Shown piece after piece: positions 8,961 to 17,443 of a stretch of DNA of 64,000 nt. A program made the translations under genes and the position numbers. This DNA is from Alphaproteobacteria bacterium (GTDB lineage: Bacteria; Pseudomonadota; Alphaproteobacteria; Caulobacterales; Hyphomonadaceae). The notes below the pieces were generated by a model. The model saw nothing but the letters and a program-made list of their open reading frames with translations. It was not told the DNA's origin and made no database searches. Position 1 is the first letter of the stretch; each line of letters begins with the position of its first letter. The stretch covers positions 62,001 to 126,000 of the forward strand of contig JAHJYW010000014.1 of assembly GCA_018827375.1 (NCBI GenBank), given 5' to 3'.

Positions 8961-9906
8961 GCGCGTCGAGCGGATAGGACATGGCGACATCACACCGGTC
9001 ATAGCGCTGGCCATACGTGGCGAGCATACCGGCGTCATGTTCGAAGCCGAGCTTTTCGTAGAGGTGGATGGCAACCGCGCATTTGCGATTCGTAAGCAAA
9101 TAGAGGCTGTTCATCTCCATGGTGCGCGCCCGTTCCAGGGCCTTCGCAAGCAGGAACTCGCCTGACTTGCGGCCCCGCGCCGATTTCAGGACGCCCATTT
9201 TCGTCAGCTCGAAATGACCGTCCTTGACCGGCATCAGTGCGCACGTACCGACAATGCCCAAGCCGCCGGTGGACACGAAAAGGATCATGCCGCCCTTGTC
9301 GATGATCAGTTCGCGCGGGTTGGAAAGGATCGCAATGTCATTGGGTTCCAGCGTGAACATCTCGGAAATCCACTCGGCATTGATGTCGTGGAAAGCACCG
9401 GCGAGATCATCTGAGAATTCAATAAGGGCATGCCCGTTCATCGCGCGGGCAACGAGTGATCTTTCATCGAGCGCGGCTTCGATCCGGGTGATCTGGTCAA
9501 GCAGGCTTGCATCAGGCCCGGCCGCCATTTCCGCGGCGGCCCGGGCGACGTGTGGCCAGACATCGCGCTTCATCCGGGCGACGGCAGCGGTACCCGTTTC
9601 GGTAAGGGAGATCGTTTTCTGGCGGCGGTCCGCGTCGGATACCGTGGTGTCGACAAGGCCCATGTCGATGAGGCCAACAAGGCTTCGGGTCACAGCCGGC
9701 TGGCTCACGCCCAGCGCATCGACGGCCTCACTCACGGTTAACGGGCCATAGCGGTCGAGCGCGGCGAGCAGGGGAAAATGGCTTGGCTGCGTAAGGAAAC
9801 TGTTCTGCTCGAAAATCTGGGTTGCCTCGGCCTGCATGCGTTCGGCGAGGCGCTTCAATCGGCTTCCCAGCGCAAGATAGCCAAGGTCCTGCAATATATC
9901 TGGCAT
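8950..9906 (-). CDS. MarR-family regulator fused to GNAT acetyltransferase
   Basis: One polypeptide with two domains. Residues 1-150 are a winged helix of MarR type (LTVSEAVDALGVSQPAVTRS, then DADRRQKTISLTETG). Residues about 165-318 are a GNAT fold (KMGVLKSARGRKSGEFLLAKAL, NRKCAVAIHLYEKLGFEHDA). Such MarR-GNAT fusions are known, but their acetyl substrates are mostly undefined. I start at the second ATG of ATGATG because ggagggc sits at proper spacing. A perfect palindrome lies just upstream, so autoregulation is likely. Confidence 0.87.
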   Translation of the reverse strand: MPDILQDLGYLALGSRLKRLAERMQAEATQIFEQNSFLTQPSHFPLLAALDRYGPLTVSEAVDALGVSQPAVTRSLVGLIDMGLVDTTVSDADRRQKTISLTETGTAAVARMKRDVWPHVARAAAEMAAGPDASLLDQITRIEAALDERSLVARAMNGHALIEFSDDLAGAFHDINAEWISEMFTLEPNDIAILSNPRELIIDKGGMILFVSTGGLGIVGTCALMPVKDGHFELTKMGVLKSARGRKSGEFLLAKALERARTMEMNSLYLLTNRKCAVAIHLYEKLGFEHDAGMLATYGQRYDRCDVAMSYPLDALTA

Positions 9907-9920
9907 CATGCCCTCCGCTA

Positions 9921-9942
9921 TATACATAACACGTTATGTATA
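9921..9942. promoter_or_regulatory. Perfect palindromic operator of the MarR-GNAT gene
   Basis: Two 10-base arms, tatacataac and gttatgtata, are exact inverted repeats around a 2-base centre. The site ends 15 bases upstream of the chosen start codon and 10 bases downstream of a consensus TTGACA (minus strand, 9958-9953), so bound protein would block the promoter. Size and symmetry fit a MarR dimer. It is about 80-90 bases from the likely ssrA start, so an effect on ssrA is possible but unproven. Confidence 0.8.
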
Positions 9943-10024
9943 AGCCCGTTGCTGTCAATATGGCTTGGGGCAATATCAGGCGCGTGACGCTAAGGCCTTT
10001 CATCTGGCGCCATTGTCCCCTATA

Positions 10025-10350
10025 TTGCACCTGTCTTCGGACTATGGCGATAAACGCGCGTGTAATAAGCGGCTCGGACCCGGGGGCGGTACCCGGCGAC
10101 TCCACCACAAGCAGGCTCAGGCATTCTTCGCCTGTTTCTGACGGGGTCGAAATAGTATCGACGGACGTGTAAAGACGAGGCCTTCACCGGATTGAGCCCC
10201 CTTAGAAGCTCAAATCAACATAGTTGCAAATGACAACCATGCTGAAGGTCAACTGCTCGCAGCGTAGCTGTACGTAGTTAACCGCTTTAACTCCTAAGGA
10301 TTCAGCTCCTTAGGCGGGGCCCGGAGGCGCCTGGCAACAGAAGCCTCCAC
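10025..10350 (+). ncRNA. ssrA: Transfer-messenger RNA, circularly permuted two-piece form
   Basis: Rescues stalled ribosomes. The acceptor piece comes first and ends in CCA at 10105-10107, after a T-arm (ccggg, 7-base loop, cccgg). The coding piece starts ggggtcg at 10143. Its first seven bases pair with cgactcc before the CCA end, including the G-U at the third pair that alanyl-tRNA synthetase recognises. The tag frame at 10226-10267 reads ANDNHAEGQLLAA, then stop. A hairpin (cctaagga/tccttagg) at 10293-10314 and a final stem follow. The 5' end is estimated from a tatatt box at 10021, so it is approximate. Confidence 0.93.
10108..10142 (+). other. Intervening segment removed from pre-tmRNA
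   Basis: The 35 bases joining the acceptor CCA to the first base of the coding piece would be cut out to give two RNA chains. The segment contains a small hairpin, caggc-attcttc-gcctg, as often found in permuted tmRNA precursors. Ends are inferred from acceptor-stem pairing. Confidence 0.75.
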
Positions 10351-10356
10351 TTTTCT
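10323..10356 (+). terminator. Terminator of ssrA
   Basis: Arms ggaggc and gcctcc with a 14-base loop are followed by acttttct. Position right at the end of the tmRNA coding piece and the T-rich tail fit an intrinsic terminator. It lies just outside the convergent amidohydrolase stop and may serve both. Confidence 0.6.
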
Positions 10357-10360
10357 CCCC

Positions 10361-11788
10361 CTATTCGCGGTAATCGAGCGGCGGTTCACGGTCGCCGAGC
10401 AGCGACTTGTATTCGTAATTTTCGCCCCGAGCGGCGTCGAACTCGACGCGCGCGGCCTTGCGCAGTTTCGGGTCCTTGTAGAGCTCGATCGCGGCGAGCG
10501 TCAGTGTCTTGGCGGCCACTTGTGCGCCTTTGTAACCGATTGTCATGCCGCTGGCGGCCGTCGCCTGCCAGCTATGCGCGGATGTACCCGGCACCCATGT
10601 CGCTGTGCGCAAGCCAACTGTCGGGACCGCATAGGACACATCTCCCACATCCGTCGAGCCATAGCCAAGCGAGACCTCGTAGGGCTGTATCTCATTCTCG
10701 CTCCCGAGTGGCAGCCCCGGCTTGCTGAAGCTCTTGTAGATTTCCTCGGCGAAGGCTTCTTCTTCCGGCGTGTAGGTAATGCCGCCGACTTCGCGCAATT
10801 TTGAATCCATCATCTTCGCGAGTGTCTCGTTGACCAGAAGCGGATTGTTGCCGTGGATGATTTCCCAGTCGACGGTTGTGCCTGTGCCAAGCGCTGCGCC
10901 ACGGGCGGCGTCCTCCAGCCGGGCCCAGATTTCCTCGACGCCTTCGGCATCCGGATGGCGGACGTAGTAGAAGACCTCGGCAAAGTCCGGCACCACATTG
11001 GGCGCGACGCCACCTGAGGTGATGACATAGTGGATGCGGGCGTCCTGGGGCACATGCTCGCGCATCATGTTGACCATGTAGTCGAAGGATTCGACGCCAT
11101 CGAGCGCGGAGCGACCACGTTCCGGCGCCCCGGCGGCGTGCGCGGAGACGCCATGGAAGCGGAACTTGGCCGAGCGGTTGGCGAGCGAAGTGCTGGCGGA
11201 GGCGGAGTTTTCGTCATCGGCATGCCAGTGCAGGGCGATATCGACATCATCGAAGAGGCCATCGCGCACCATGTAGACCTTGCCGCTGCCGCCTTCTTCG
11301 GCGGGCGTACCATAAAGTCGGATCGTGCCGGGTGTGCCGGTCTTTTCGAGCCAGTCGCGGATGGCCAGCGCAGCGCCGACCGAGCCTGCAGCAAAGAGGT
11401 TGTGGCCGCAGGCGTGACCGGCATGCTTGCCTTCAATGGGCATGCGATCCGGGCTGGCATCCTGATTGATGCCGGGCAGGGCGTCGAACTCGGCCAGCAC
11501 GGCAAGGATGGGTCCGCCGGAGCCATAGCTGGCGACGAAGGCGGTCGGGATTCCAGCGACCCCTTGTTCAATTGCGAAACCGGCATCCTTCAGCGTCGAC
11601 TGCAGCAGGCCCGATGACTTCTCTTCCTGATAACCAACTTCGGCCCAGTCCCAGATTTGCTTGGCGATGGCGGCCGTCTGGTCATAGCGCGCATCGACGC
11701 CGTCGAGCACCGCCTGGTCGCCTTTGGACTGTGCGTGAGCGCAAGCGGTGAGGGCGAGGGCGGCAAGACTGGGGGCGAGAAGGCGCAT
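10361..11788 (-). CDS. M20D amidohydrolase, AbgB-like, exported
   Basis: A 475-residue metallohydrolase of the M20 family, closest in pattern to the p-aminobenzoyl-glutamate hydrolase subunit AbgB. Metal-site motifs include HAGHACGHN and the catalytic region TPAEEGGSGK, with HWHADDE downstream. The start MRLLAPSLAALALTAC has ggagttcc upstream. The leader has a possible lipobox (LTAC) but AHAQ could also be a signal peptidase I site. It would cleave amide-linked amino acids in the periplasm. The next gene on this strand is an amino-acid permease, which suggests uptake of released products. Confidence 0.85.
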   Translation of the reverse strand: MRLLAPSLAALALTACAHAQSKGDQAVLDGVDARYDQTAAIAKQIWDWAEVGYQEEKSSGLLQSTLKDAGFAIEQGVAGIPTAFVASYGSGGPILAVLAEFDALPGINQDASPDRMPIEGKHAGHACGHNLFAAGSVGAALAIRDWLEKTGTPGTIRLYGTPAEEGGSGKVYMVRDGLFDDVDIALHWHADDENSASASTSLANRSAKFRFHGVSAHAAGAPERGRSALDGVESFDYMVNMMREHVPQDARIHYVITSGGVAPNVVPDFAEVFYYVRHPDAEGVEEIWARLEDAARGAALGTGTTVDWEIIHGNNPLLVNETLAKMMDSKLREVGGITYTPEEEAFAEEIYKSFSKPGLPLGSENEIQPYEVSLGYGSTDVGDVSYAVPTVGLRTATWVPGTSAHSWQATAASGMTIGYKGAQVAAKTLTLAAIELYKDPKLRKAARVEFDAARGENYEYKSLLGDREPPLDYRE

Positions 11789-11892
11789 ACTGGAACTCCG
11801 ACGGTCAAGGTTTCTGTCGGCCCCAGACTGTCGCATGGGGCCGATGGAAACAAGGCGTATGAGAGGTTTGTTGGCGCGATCTGGCCTTCTGT

Positions 11893-13476
11893 CTACTCGA
11901 CGGGCGGGACGGGTTGCGGGGGAACGTCCTCGCTGAGCTCAGGTACTTCCAGAACGCCCCGGCCAAGGTGGCTGTGGCCGCGGCTGTAGAAGAAATAGAT
12001 CAGCAGGCCAACCGCGCCCCAGACAGGCAAAACCATTTGCGCAACGAAAGGCAGGTTGAAGTAAAGCCCGAGACAACCGAGCGCCGCGATGGGCGCGATC
12101 AGCCATATCAGTGGCGTGCGGAACGGGCGGTGACGATCAGGATCGGTGCGGCGGAGAATCATCACGGCAAGCGCCACCATGAAGAAGGCGAACAGCGTAC
12201 CTGAGTTCGAGATGTCGGCGAGCTGGCCGACCGGGAAGAAAGCGCCCGCAATGGCGACCACGATGCCGGTAAAAATTGTCATCTTCCAGGGCGTGCGATA
12301 TTTCGGGTGCACGTCCGCCAGGCTTTCCGGCAGCAGGCCATCACGCGCCATGACAAAGAAAATGCGCGTCTGACCGTAGATCATCATCAGGATGACCGAT
12401 GGCAGGGCAATCGAGGCGGCGAGGCCAACCAGGTTGCCGATCAGTGGGAAATTGATCCGGCGCAGCGTTTCAGCCAGAGCCTCCTTGGAACAGACGATGG
12501 GGGCCGTGCCTTCACGCGCCAGTTCCGCGCAGCGATTGGCAAATCCGATACCGTCGGGGCCGAGTACAATCCCAGCCGCATCGCGAACCGGCTGGGCGCC
12601 CACGGTGCCGACAACGCCTGCCGCGACGAAGAGGTAGAAGATCGTACAGATCGCCAGTGATCCTAGCAGGCCGATCGGCACGTTGCGCTGCGGATTCTTG
12701 GTTTCTTCGGCGGCCGTCGACACGGCGTCGAAGCCGACATAGGCGAAGAAGATTGATGCGGCCGCGCCAATGACCCCCAATCCGTCATGACTCATTATCC
12801 CGGTCGGCAGCAGGGGCGAGAAATTCTCGCCTTTCAGCAGCGGCATGCTGAGGACGATAAAGGCTGTCAGAGCTACGATCTTGATGGCCACGAGCACGGC
12901 ATTGACCGAGGCGCTCTCGCTGGTACCGAGGACGAGCAACCAGGTAACTGCGCCCGCGACCAGAATGGCCGGCAGGTTGACCACGCCATGGCTGAAATCG
13001 ACGGTCGGCATGAAGCCGACGAGGCCCCATGCCGGCCCGCTATTCAGGAACTCGGGCAAGCCGAACCCGGTCGTATGCTCAATCAGACCCATCACATAAC
13101 CAGACCAGCCAACGCAGACCGCAGAAGCGGCGACCGCGTATTCTAGGATCAGCGCCCAGCCGACCATCCAGGCCAGCAATTCGCCCATCACGGCATAGGT
13201 ATAAGTGTAGGCAGAGCCCGATACGGGCACCATCGAGGCCAGTTCGGAGTAGCAAAGCGCGGCCACGGCGCAGACAAAGCCGGCGATCACGAATGAGAAC
13301 ATCATGCCCGGCCCGGCCTTTTGTGCGGCGGCAGCCGTCAGCACGAAAATACCGGTGCCGATGATGGCGCCGATGCCCAGCATGGTCAGCTGGAAGGCGC
13401 CGAGTGAGCGGTGAAGTGATTTCTTCTCCGCGGTCGCCAATATGGCGTCCAGCGATTTCACGCGGTCAAATATCAT
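11893..13476 (-). CDS. APC-family amino acid permease
   Basis: Inner-membrane amino acid/proton symporter or exchanger of the cationic amino acid transporter type. The first helix carries GIGAIIGTGIFVLTA, the substrate-binding loop of APC permeases, and about 12 hydrophobic segments follow. I start at MIFDRVKSLDA (527 residues); the 557-residue ORF adds 30 poorly conserved residues. It has an enlarged loop with two cysteines (FANRCAELAREG, IVCSKEAL) between helices. The tail ends in a short proline-rich stretch (DVPPQPVPPVE). It lies upstream of the amidohydrolase on the same strand. Confidence 0.87.
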   Translation of the reverse strand: MIFDRVKSLDAILATAEKKSLHRSLGAFQLTMLGIGAIIGTGIFVLTAAAAQKAGPGMMFSFVIAGFVCAVAALCYSELASMVPVSGSAYTYTYAVMGELLAWMVGWALILEYAVAASAVCVGWSGYVMGLIEHTTGFGLPEFLNSGPAWGLVGFMPTVDFSHGVVNLPAILVAGAVTWLLVLGTSESASVNAVLVAIKIVALTAFIVLSMPLLKGENFSPLLPTGIMSHDGLGVIGAAASIFFAYVGFDAVSTAAEETKNPQRNVPIGLLGSLAICTIFYLFVAAGVVGTVGAQPVRDAAGIVLGPDGIGFANRCAELAREGTAPIVCSKEALAETLRRINFPLIGNLVGLAASIALPSVILMMIYGQTRIFFVMARDGLLPESLADVHPKYRTPWKMTIFTGIVVAIAGAFFPVGQLADISNSGTLFAFFMVALAVMILRRTDPDRHRPFRTPLIWLIAPIAALGCLGLYFNLPFVAQMVLPVWGAVGLLIYFFYSRGHSHLGRGVLEVPELSEDVPPQPVPPVE

Positions 13477-13657
13477 GTCGGGAAATCTTTCAGGCGAGAT
13501 GCCTATGGGAAAAATGATAGAAGCAATTTCTGGCGGCGCAAGATCGATTCCGGCGCGTATCTGCACGTCCTGTCCCGGCTGGGAAATTTCATCGCATTCG
13601 CCCGATTGCCTGCGTGAATTCCTTTCATTGGCTACGGAACGGGCCGTTTTGACCCTT

Positions 13658-13670
13658 TAGACGCAGTCTA
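13658..13670. promoter_or_regulatory. Short palindrome upstream of the PepSY gene
   Basis: tagac-gca-gtcta is an exact 5-bp inverted repeat in the gap between divergent permease and PepSY genes, with a ttgacc just upstream. It could be an operator. The arms are short, so chance is a real possibility. Confidence 0.3.
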
Positions 13671-13770
13671 TAGGGGAATGCCCGAATTACCGGGATTGCA
13701 GTTTCGTGCATTTCAGGGGCACCAAGCTGCGGGCATCTGCTGCCCCGGAAAATTCAACAACGCACAAGGT

Positions 13771-14493
13771 ATGTCGCCCGTGAAAGCCACCTCAACTACA
13801 CCTGCCAAGTCGCGGAAAAAACGGGAGGCCTTCCTGCCTTTCCTGCCGAAATTCATGAGCGGCACGAAGACACTTCGCTGGCTGAAACGTGTTCATGCGT
13901 GGACGGGCCTATGGGGCGCGCTGATCTTCCTGATGATGGGAACAAGCGGCTTCCTGCTGAATCACAGGTCGACCGCGAAGATCGACACGGGCGCGCCAAA
14001 GGAAGTGTCTTCTGTCGTTCTCGAGGTCGATCCTGCCGCAATCGGGTCAAAGGAAGAACTGGCTTCGTGGGCACAGGAGAGGTTCGGCACAAGCCTCACG
14101 CCGCGTGGGTCCACCGCCGAACCGTCCCGCGGAGGAAAAGGAGACAGCGCCGTGTTCATGGACACGGAAGTCACGCCGGTTGAAGTCTGGATGCAATCCT
14201 TCAAGGGACCCAATGGCTCCCTCGTCGTGGAATATGCAAAAGGCGCGACCACCGTGAGCGCCACCCGGAAAGCCGAAAATGTCCTTGGCCTCATCAAGAA
14301 CCTCCACAAGGGGAGCGGTCTCGGCATTCTATGGATCCTGTTCATCGACCTCACCGCGGGTGCGCTCATCACGATGAGCCTGACGGGCGCCTTGCTATGG
14401 AGCCAGCTGCACGGGCCGCGCCTTGCGGCGATCGGCATCGTGACTGGCTGCCTGACGCTCGGCCTGTTTGCCGCGCTTCCGCAATTTATCTAG
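13771..14493 (+). CDS. PepSY-associated transmembrane protein
   Basis: About 240 residues from MSPVKATS, whose ATG follows aaggt. A first helix WTGLWGALIFLMMGTSGFLLN is preceded by the conserved KRVHAW, the usual entry of PepSY_TM proteins. A periplasmic PepSY-like region follows, then IKNLHKGSGLGILWILFIDL and a final helix pair. Relatives often act with siderophore receptors in iron reduction or uptake, but no such gene is adjacent here. An upstream ATG at 13678 adds 31 residues without known features. It converges on the PLP enzyme with one base between stops. Confidence 0.8.
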   Translation: MSPVKATSTTPAKSRKKREAFLPFLPKFMSGTKTLRWLKRVHAWTGLWGALIFLMMGTSGFLLNHRSTAKIDTGAPKEVSSVVLEVDPAAIGSKEELASWAQERFGTSLTPRGSTAEPSRGGKGDSAVFMDTEVTPVEVWMQSFKGPNGSLVVEYAKGATTVSATRKAENVLGLIKNLHKGSGLGILWILFIDLTAGALITMSLTGALLWSQLHGPRLAAIGIVTGCLTLGLFAALPQFI

Positions 14494-14494
14494 G

Positions 14495-15733
14495 TCAGCT
14501 GTAGCGCGCCTCGACCTTTGGCCCGGCCTTGCCGGCTGCGACAGCCTCAACGCTGGCCTTGAGGTCAGCCAGATAGGCGTCGACTACGTCAGCATGCTTC
14601 GGCGAAAGCATGAGGTGCAGGCTAGGTGGCTCCTTGGTGACAGAGGTGAACCAGCCACGCCGGTAGATTTCGCCATAGATGGCGAAGGCGTGATGCTCCG
14701 GATGGCGGAATGCAACGAGGCCAAGCATCGGGTTTCCGAGAATCTCGAAGCCGAGCTGTTTGACGCCTTCCTCTATGCGCTCGCGCGTTTTGCACACGAG
14801 CCCCTGCTTCTCACGGTAGCCTTCAACACCAAGCGTGTTCATCACCGCCCAGGCCGCAGAGATGGCGCCGCCGGGGCGTGTGCCGGCCAGCGTCGGCGTT
14901 TTCATTGGCGCACCTGACCAGCCAGCCATGTCGAACGGCATATGTTCATAGAGCGCTTCGGAGCGGAAAAGCACGGTCGAGGCGCCCTTGGCGCAATAAC
15001 CGTACTTGTGCAGGTCGGCGCTCATGGACAGGACTTGCGGCACCTCGAAATCGAATGGCGGAACAGGCACGCCGTTCATCCGCGCGAAGGGCGCGAAATA
15101 GCCGCCGACGCAGGCATCGACGTGCAGCCAGACATTCTTCTTCGCCGCGACCTCGCCGAGCGCGGCAATCGGGTCGATGATCCCATGCGGAAAGCTGGGC
15201 GCCGAGCCGACCATCATGATCGTCGCGTCATCGACTGCTTGGCCCATGGCGACCGGATCGGCTTCGTAGGCGCCATCGGTTTTCAGGGGCACGCGGCGGA
15301 TTTCGATATCCATAAGGTGCGCCGCCTTGTCGAAGGCAAGGTGGGCCGACTGCGCGAGCACGATATTGGCGCCCTCGCGCGGCTTGCCATTGGCGCGGGC
15401 ATAGTCGCGCGCGGTCTTGATCGCCATCGTGATCGAATCGGTGCCGCCCGATGTCATCGCGCCCGTTGCGCCTTCCGGGCCATGCAGCAGCTCCAGCCCC
15501 ATGGCGATGACCTCTTTTTCCATCTGCGCGAGACTGGGGAAGGCAAGGGGGCCAAGGCCGTTCTCGGCCATGTACATCCCGTAGGCCTCATGTTGGACGT
15601 TGGACACGTCCTCGCCGGCATTGAACACGTAGACCGCCGTGCGGCCATCACGCCAGGCCGCATCACCGCCGCCGCGTGCCACCATGTCGGCTTTCACCTC
15701 GCTCCAGTCGCGTCCGTGTTCTGGCATCTTCAT
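14495..15733 (-). CDS. PLP-dependent decarboxylase, sphingosine-1-phosphate lyase-like
   Basis: A 412-residue fold-type I pyridoxal-phosphate enzyme. The PLP lysine is in SADLHKYGYCAKGAS, and GGTDSITMAIK and WLHVDACVGGY form the cofactor pocket. The HKYGY-x-x-KG-S pattern is that of sphingosine-1-phosphate lyases rather than of amino acid decarboxylases, though plain group II decarboxylases are close. The reaction could be cleavage of a phosphorylated long-chain base to ethanolamine phosphate and an aldehyde. Unlike eukaryotic enzymes it has no N-terminal membrane anchor. No sphingolipid synthesis genes are in view. Confidence 0.82.
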   Translation of the reverse strand: MKMPEHGRDWSEVKADMVARGGGDAAWRDGRTAVYVFNAGEDVSNVQHEAYGMYMAENGLGPLAFPSLAQMEKEVIAMGLELLHGPEGATGAMTSGGTDSITMAIKTARDYARANGKPREGANIVLAQSAHLAFDKAAHLMDIEIRRVPLKTDGAYEADPVAMGQAVDDATIMMVGSAPSFPHGIIDPIAALGEVAAKKNVWLHVDACVGGYFAPFARMNGVPVPPFDFEVPQVLSMSADLHKYGYCAKGASTVLFRSEALYEHMPFDMAGWSGAPMKTPTLAGTRPGGAISAAWAVMNTLGVEGYREKQGLVCKTRERIEEGVKQLGFEILGNPMLGLVAFRHPEHHAFAIYGEIYRRGWFTSVTKEPPSLHLMLSPKHADVVDAYLADLKASVEAVAAGKAGPKVEARYS

Positions 15734-15878
15734 GGCGTGTGCTTCTCCCGCATCTCGTTGATATTTTTGCAGTCAGCCTATACGCATGAGCTCGCCATGA
15801 CCAGCGTGTGCAATGTGGCGCTGATTCTGTTTCTGCCACTGCAGATCGGGCTATGCAGACATCCCCCATGAGGCGACA

Positions 15879-15905
15879 AGGCGAGGTGAAAAATAATCCT
15901 CGCCT
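15879..15905 (+). promoter_or_regulatory. Hairpin in the sspB leader
   Basis: Exact 8-bp arms aggcgagg and cctcgcct enclose an 11-base A-rich loop, about 90 bases before the sspB start. Position fits a 5' leader structure, but the transcription start is unknown. Confidence 0.4.
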
Positions 15906-15993
15906 GCCGTGCGAAGCCCGTTGCCGGGTGAAGGTGCCGGGCATAGTGTACGCGAAACTAACCAACACGAGAATCGAGGGTCGATCAGCGAAC

Positions 15994-16458
15994 ATGACGG
16001 ACTATATCGGATATGATGCGCTCACCCAGGCCGCCATGCGCGGCGTCGTACGCGAGGCGCTGAAGCGCGCGCTGGCCAATGGGGGCCTGCCTGGCGAGCA
16101 TCATTTCTACATCACGTTCCGCACCAAGGCGCCCGGCGTGAAAGTCGCCGACTACCTGACCGAGCGCTTCCCGGAAGACATGACCATCGTCGTCCAGCAC
16201 CAGTTCTGGGACCTTGAAGTCAACGAAGGCCACTTCGAGATCATCCTGAAATTCTCCGGCGTCCCGCAACACCTGTTCGTGCCTTATGCCGCCATCACGC
16301 GCTTCGTCGATCCGTCGGTGAATTTCGGGCTGACCTTCGAGAACCCGACCAAGGACGACGCTGTCATCGCGCCCGCCGCAGCCTTTCAGGCCGCGGAGCC
16401 CGAGCCGGCCCCGGCTGCCGGCACCGTCGTCAATCTTGACGCTTTCCGGCGCAAATAG
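15994..16458 (+). CDS. sspB: ClpXP adaptor SspB (alpha type)
   Basis: Tethers ssrA-tagged proteins to the ClpXP protease. The protein has 154 residues from MTDYIGYDAL; the 216-residue ORF has an upstream extension with no support. The substrate-binding domain (HFYITFRTKAPGV, LTERFPEDMTIVVQHQFWDL) is followed by a flexible Ala/Pro-rich linker and the tail VVNLDAFRRK, which is the ClpX-docking motif of alphaproteobacterial SspB. The tmRNA that encodes its tag lies about 5.7 kb upstream. gaggg is somewhat far from the ATG, so translation may be modest. Two thioesterase genes follow closely. Confidence 0.93.
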   Translation: MTDYIGYDALTQAAMRGVVREALKRALANGGLPGEHHFYITFRTKAPGVKVADYLTERFPEDMTIVVQHQFWDLEVNEGHFEIILKFSGVPQHLFVPYAAITRFVDPSVNFGLTFENPTKDDAVIAPAAAFQAAEPEPAPAAGTVVNLDAFRRK

Positions 16459-16470
16459 GTTTCCGGCGCA

Positions 16471-16926
16471 TTGGCAGAGACAGACAAGCCCCGCATCAGC
16501 GACGCTGACATGCTCGCCCGTTTTCAGGGCTCCAAGAAGCGTCCGCCCTGTTCCGACACACTCGGGATGACCCTGGTCGAGGTCGAGCAGGACGCGATGC
16601 GGATCCGCATGGATTTTGACGTGCCGCAGATGTTCGCCAACCCGACCGGCGCGGTGCAGGGCGGGTTCATCTCGGCCATGCTGGACGAGGCGATGAGCAC
16701 ATGCGTCATCATCGCGTCCAATGTGACGATGACGGCGCCAACCCTTGAAATGAAAACAAGTTTCCTGCGCCGCCTGATGCCAGGGGCTGCCAGCGTCGAT
16801 GCGCGTATCCTGAAGCTTGGCAGGTCGGCTGCCTTCATGGAGGCAGAGTGTTTCGGTCCTGAAGGCGAACTGGTCGCCAAGGCCACAGCGACGGCGATCC
16901 CGATGCCATTCAAGCGCCTCGGCTGA
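16471..16926 (+). CDS. PaaI-family hotdog thioesterase, first of a pair
   Basis: A single hotdog domain of about 151 residues, predicted to hydrolyse acyl-CoA. The motif GAVQGGFISAMLDEAMSTC carries the G-G-x-x-x-x-x-x-D/E pattern of PaaI enzymes. The start is read as TTG 13 bases after sspB; ATG 16510 is the other choice, and neither has a clear ribosome site. Its stop overlaps the next start by one base, so the two are translationally coupled and may form a heteromer. Substrate unknown. Confidence 0.83.
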   Translation: MAETDKPRISDADMLARFQGSKKRPPCSDTLGMTLVEVEQDAMRIRMDFDVPQMFANPTGAVQGGFISAMLDEAMSTCVIIASNVTMTAPTLEMKTSFLRRLMPGAASVDARILKLGRSAAFMEAECFGPEGELVAKATATAIPMPFKRLG

Positions 16927-17366
16927 TGAGCTTTGATGCGCGCGGATATTGGCAGGACATCCTGGGGAATCCGGACAAGCGGCCACCCGCGACGGCCTTC
17001 GTCAATTTCGAACTGATCGGTTTTGATCCGGAGGCCGGCTGGTGCGAAGCGGCTTTCCTCGCGCCATCGCAGGCCGCCAATCCGGGCGGGAATGTGCAGG
17101 GCGGATTCGTGACTGCGATGCTGGACGAAGTCATGTCGGTGGCTGGCTCAATCGTGCAGGGCGGGCCTGCCATGTCACCCACACTGCAGATGACGACAAG
17201 CTTTATCCGGCCTGTTCCTGTCGGTGTACGCCTCATTGGCCGTGGCCAGGTCGTGCGCCGGGGCCGTGCCGCCATCTTCACCGAAGGCTGGTTGCATGAT
17301 GAAGCCGGCACCTTGCTAGCGCAGGCGACTGCCAGCTGCATTCCCCGCGCGATGGACTGGTCATAG
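16926..17366 (+). CDS. PaaI-family hotdog thioesterase, second of a pair
   Basis: A 146-residue hotdog protein with GNVQGGFVTAMLDEVMSV at the same place as in the upstream gene, so the pair arose by duplication. The two differ substantially outside the core. Acyl-CoA hydrolysis is expected. The ATG overlaps the upstream TGA (tgATGag). The cytochrome P450 gene begins 77 bases on with its own ribosome site, so co-transcription is possible. Confidence 0.85.
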   Translation: MSFDARGYWQDILGNPDKRPPATAFVNFELIGFDPEAGWCEAAFLAPSQAANPGGNVQGGFVTAMLDEVMSVAGSIVQGGPAMSPTLQMTTSFIRPVPVGVRLIGRGQVVRRGRAAIFTEGWLHDEAGTLLAQATASCIPRAMDWS

Positions 17367-17443
17367 ACTGACGCGGGAATAATTGGGCGTTACCGCTTTC
17401 CTTGTGTTATCCTCCCCACAAAGAAGACTATTGGGAGGAAAAC

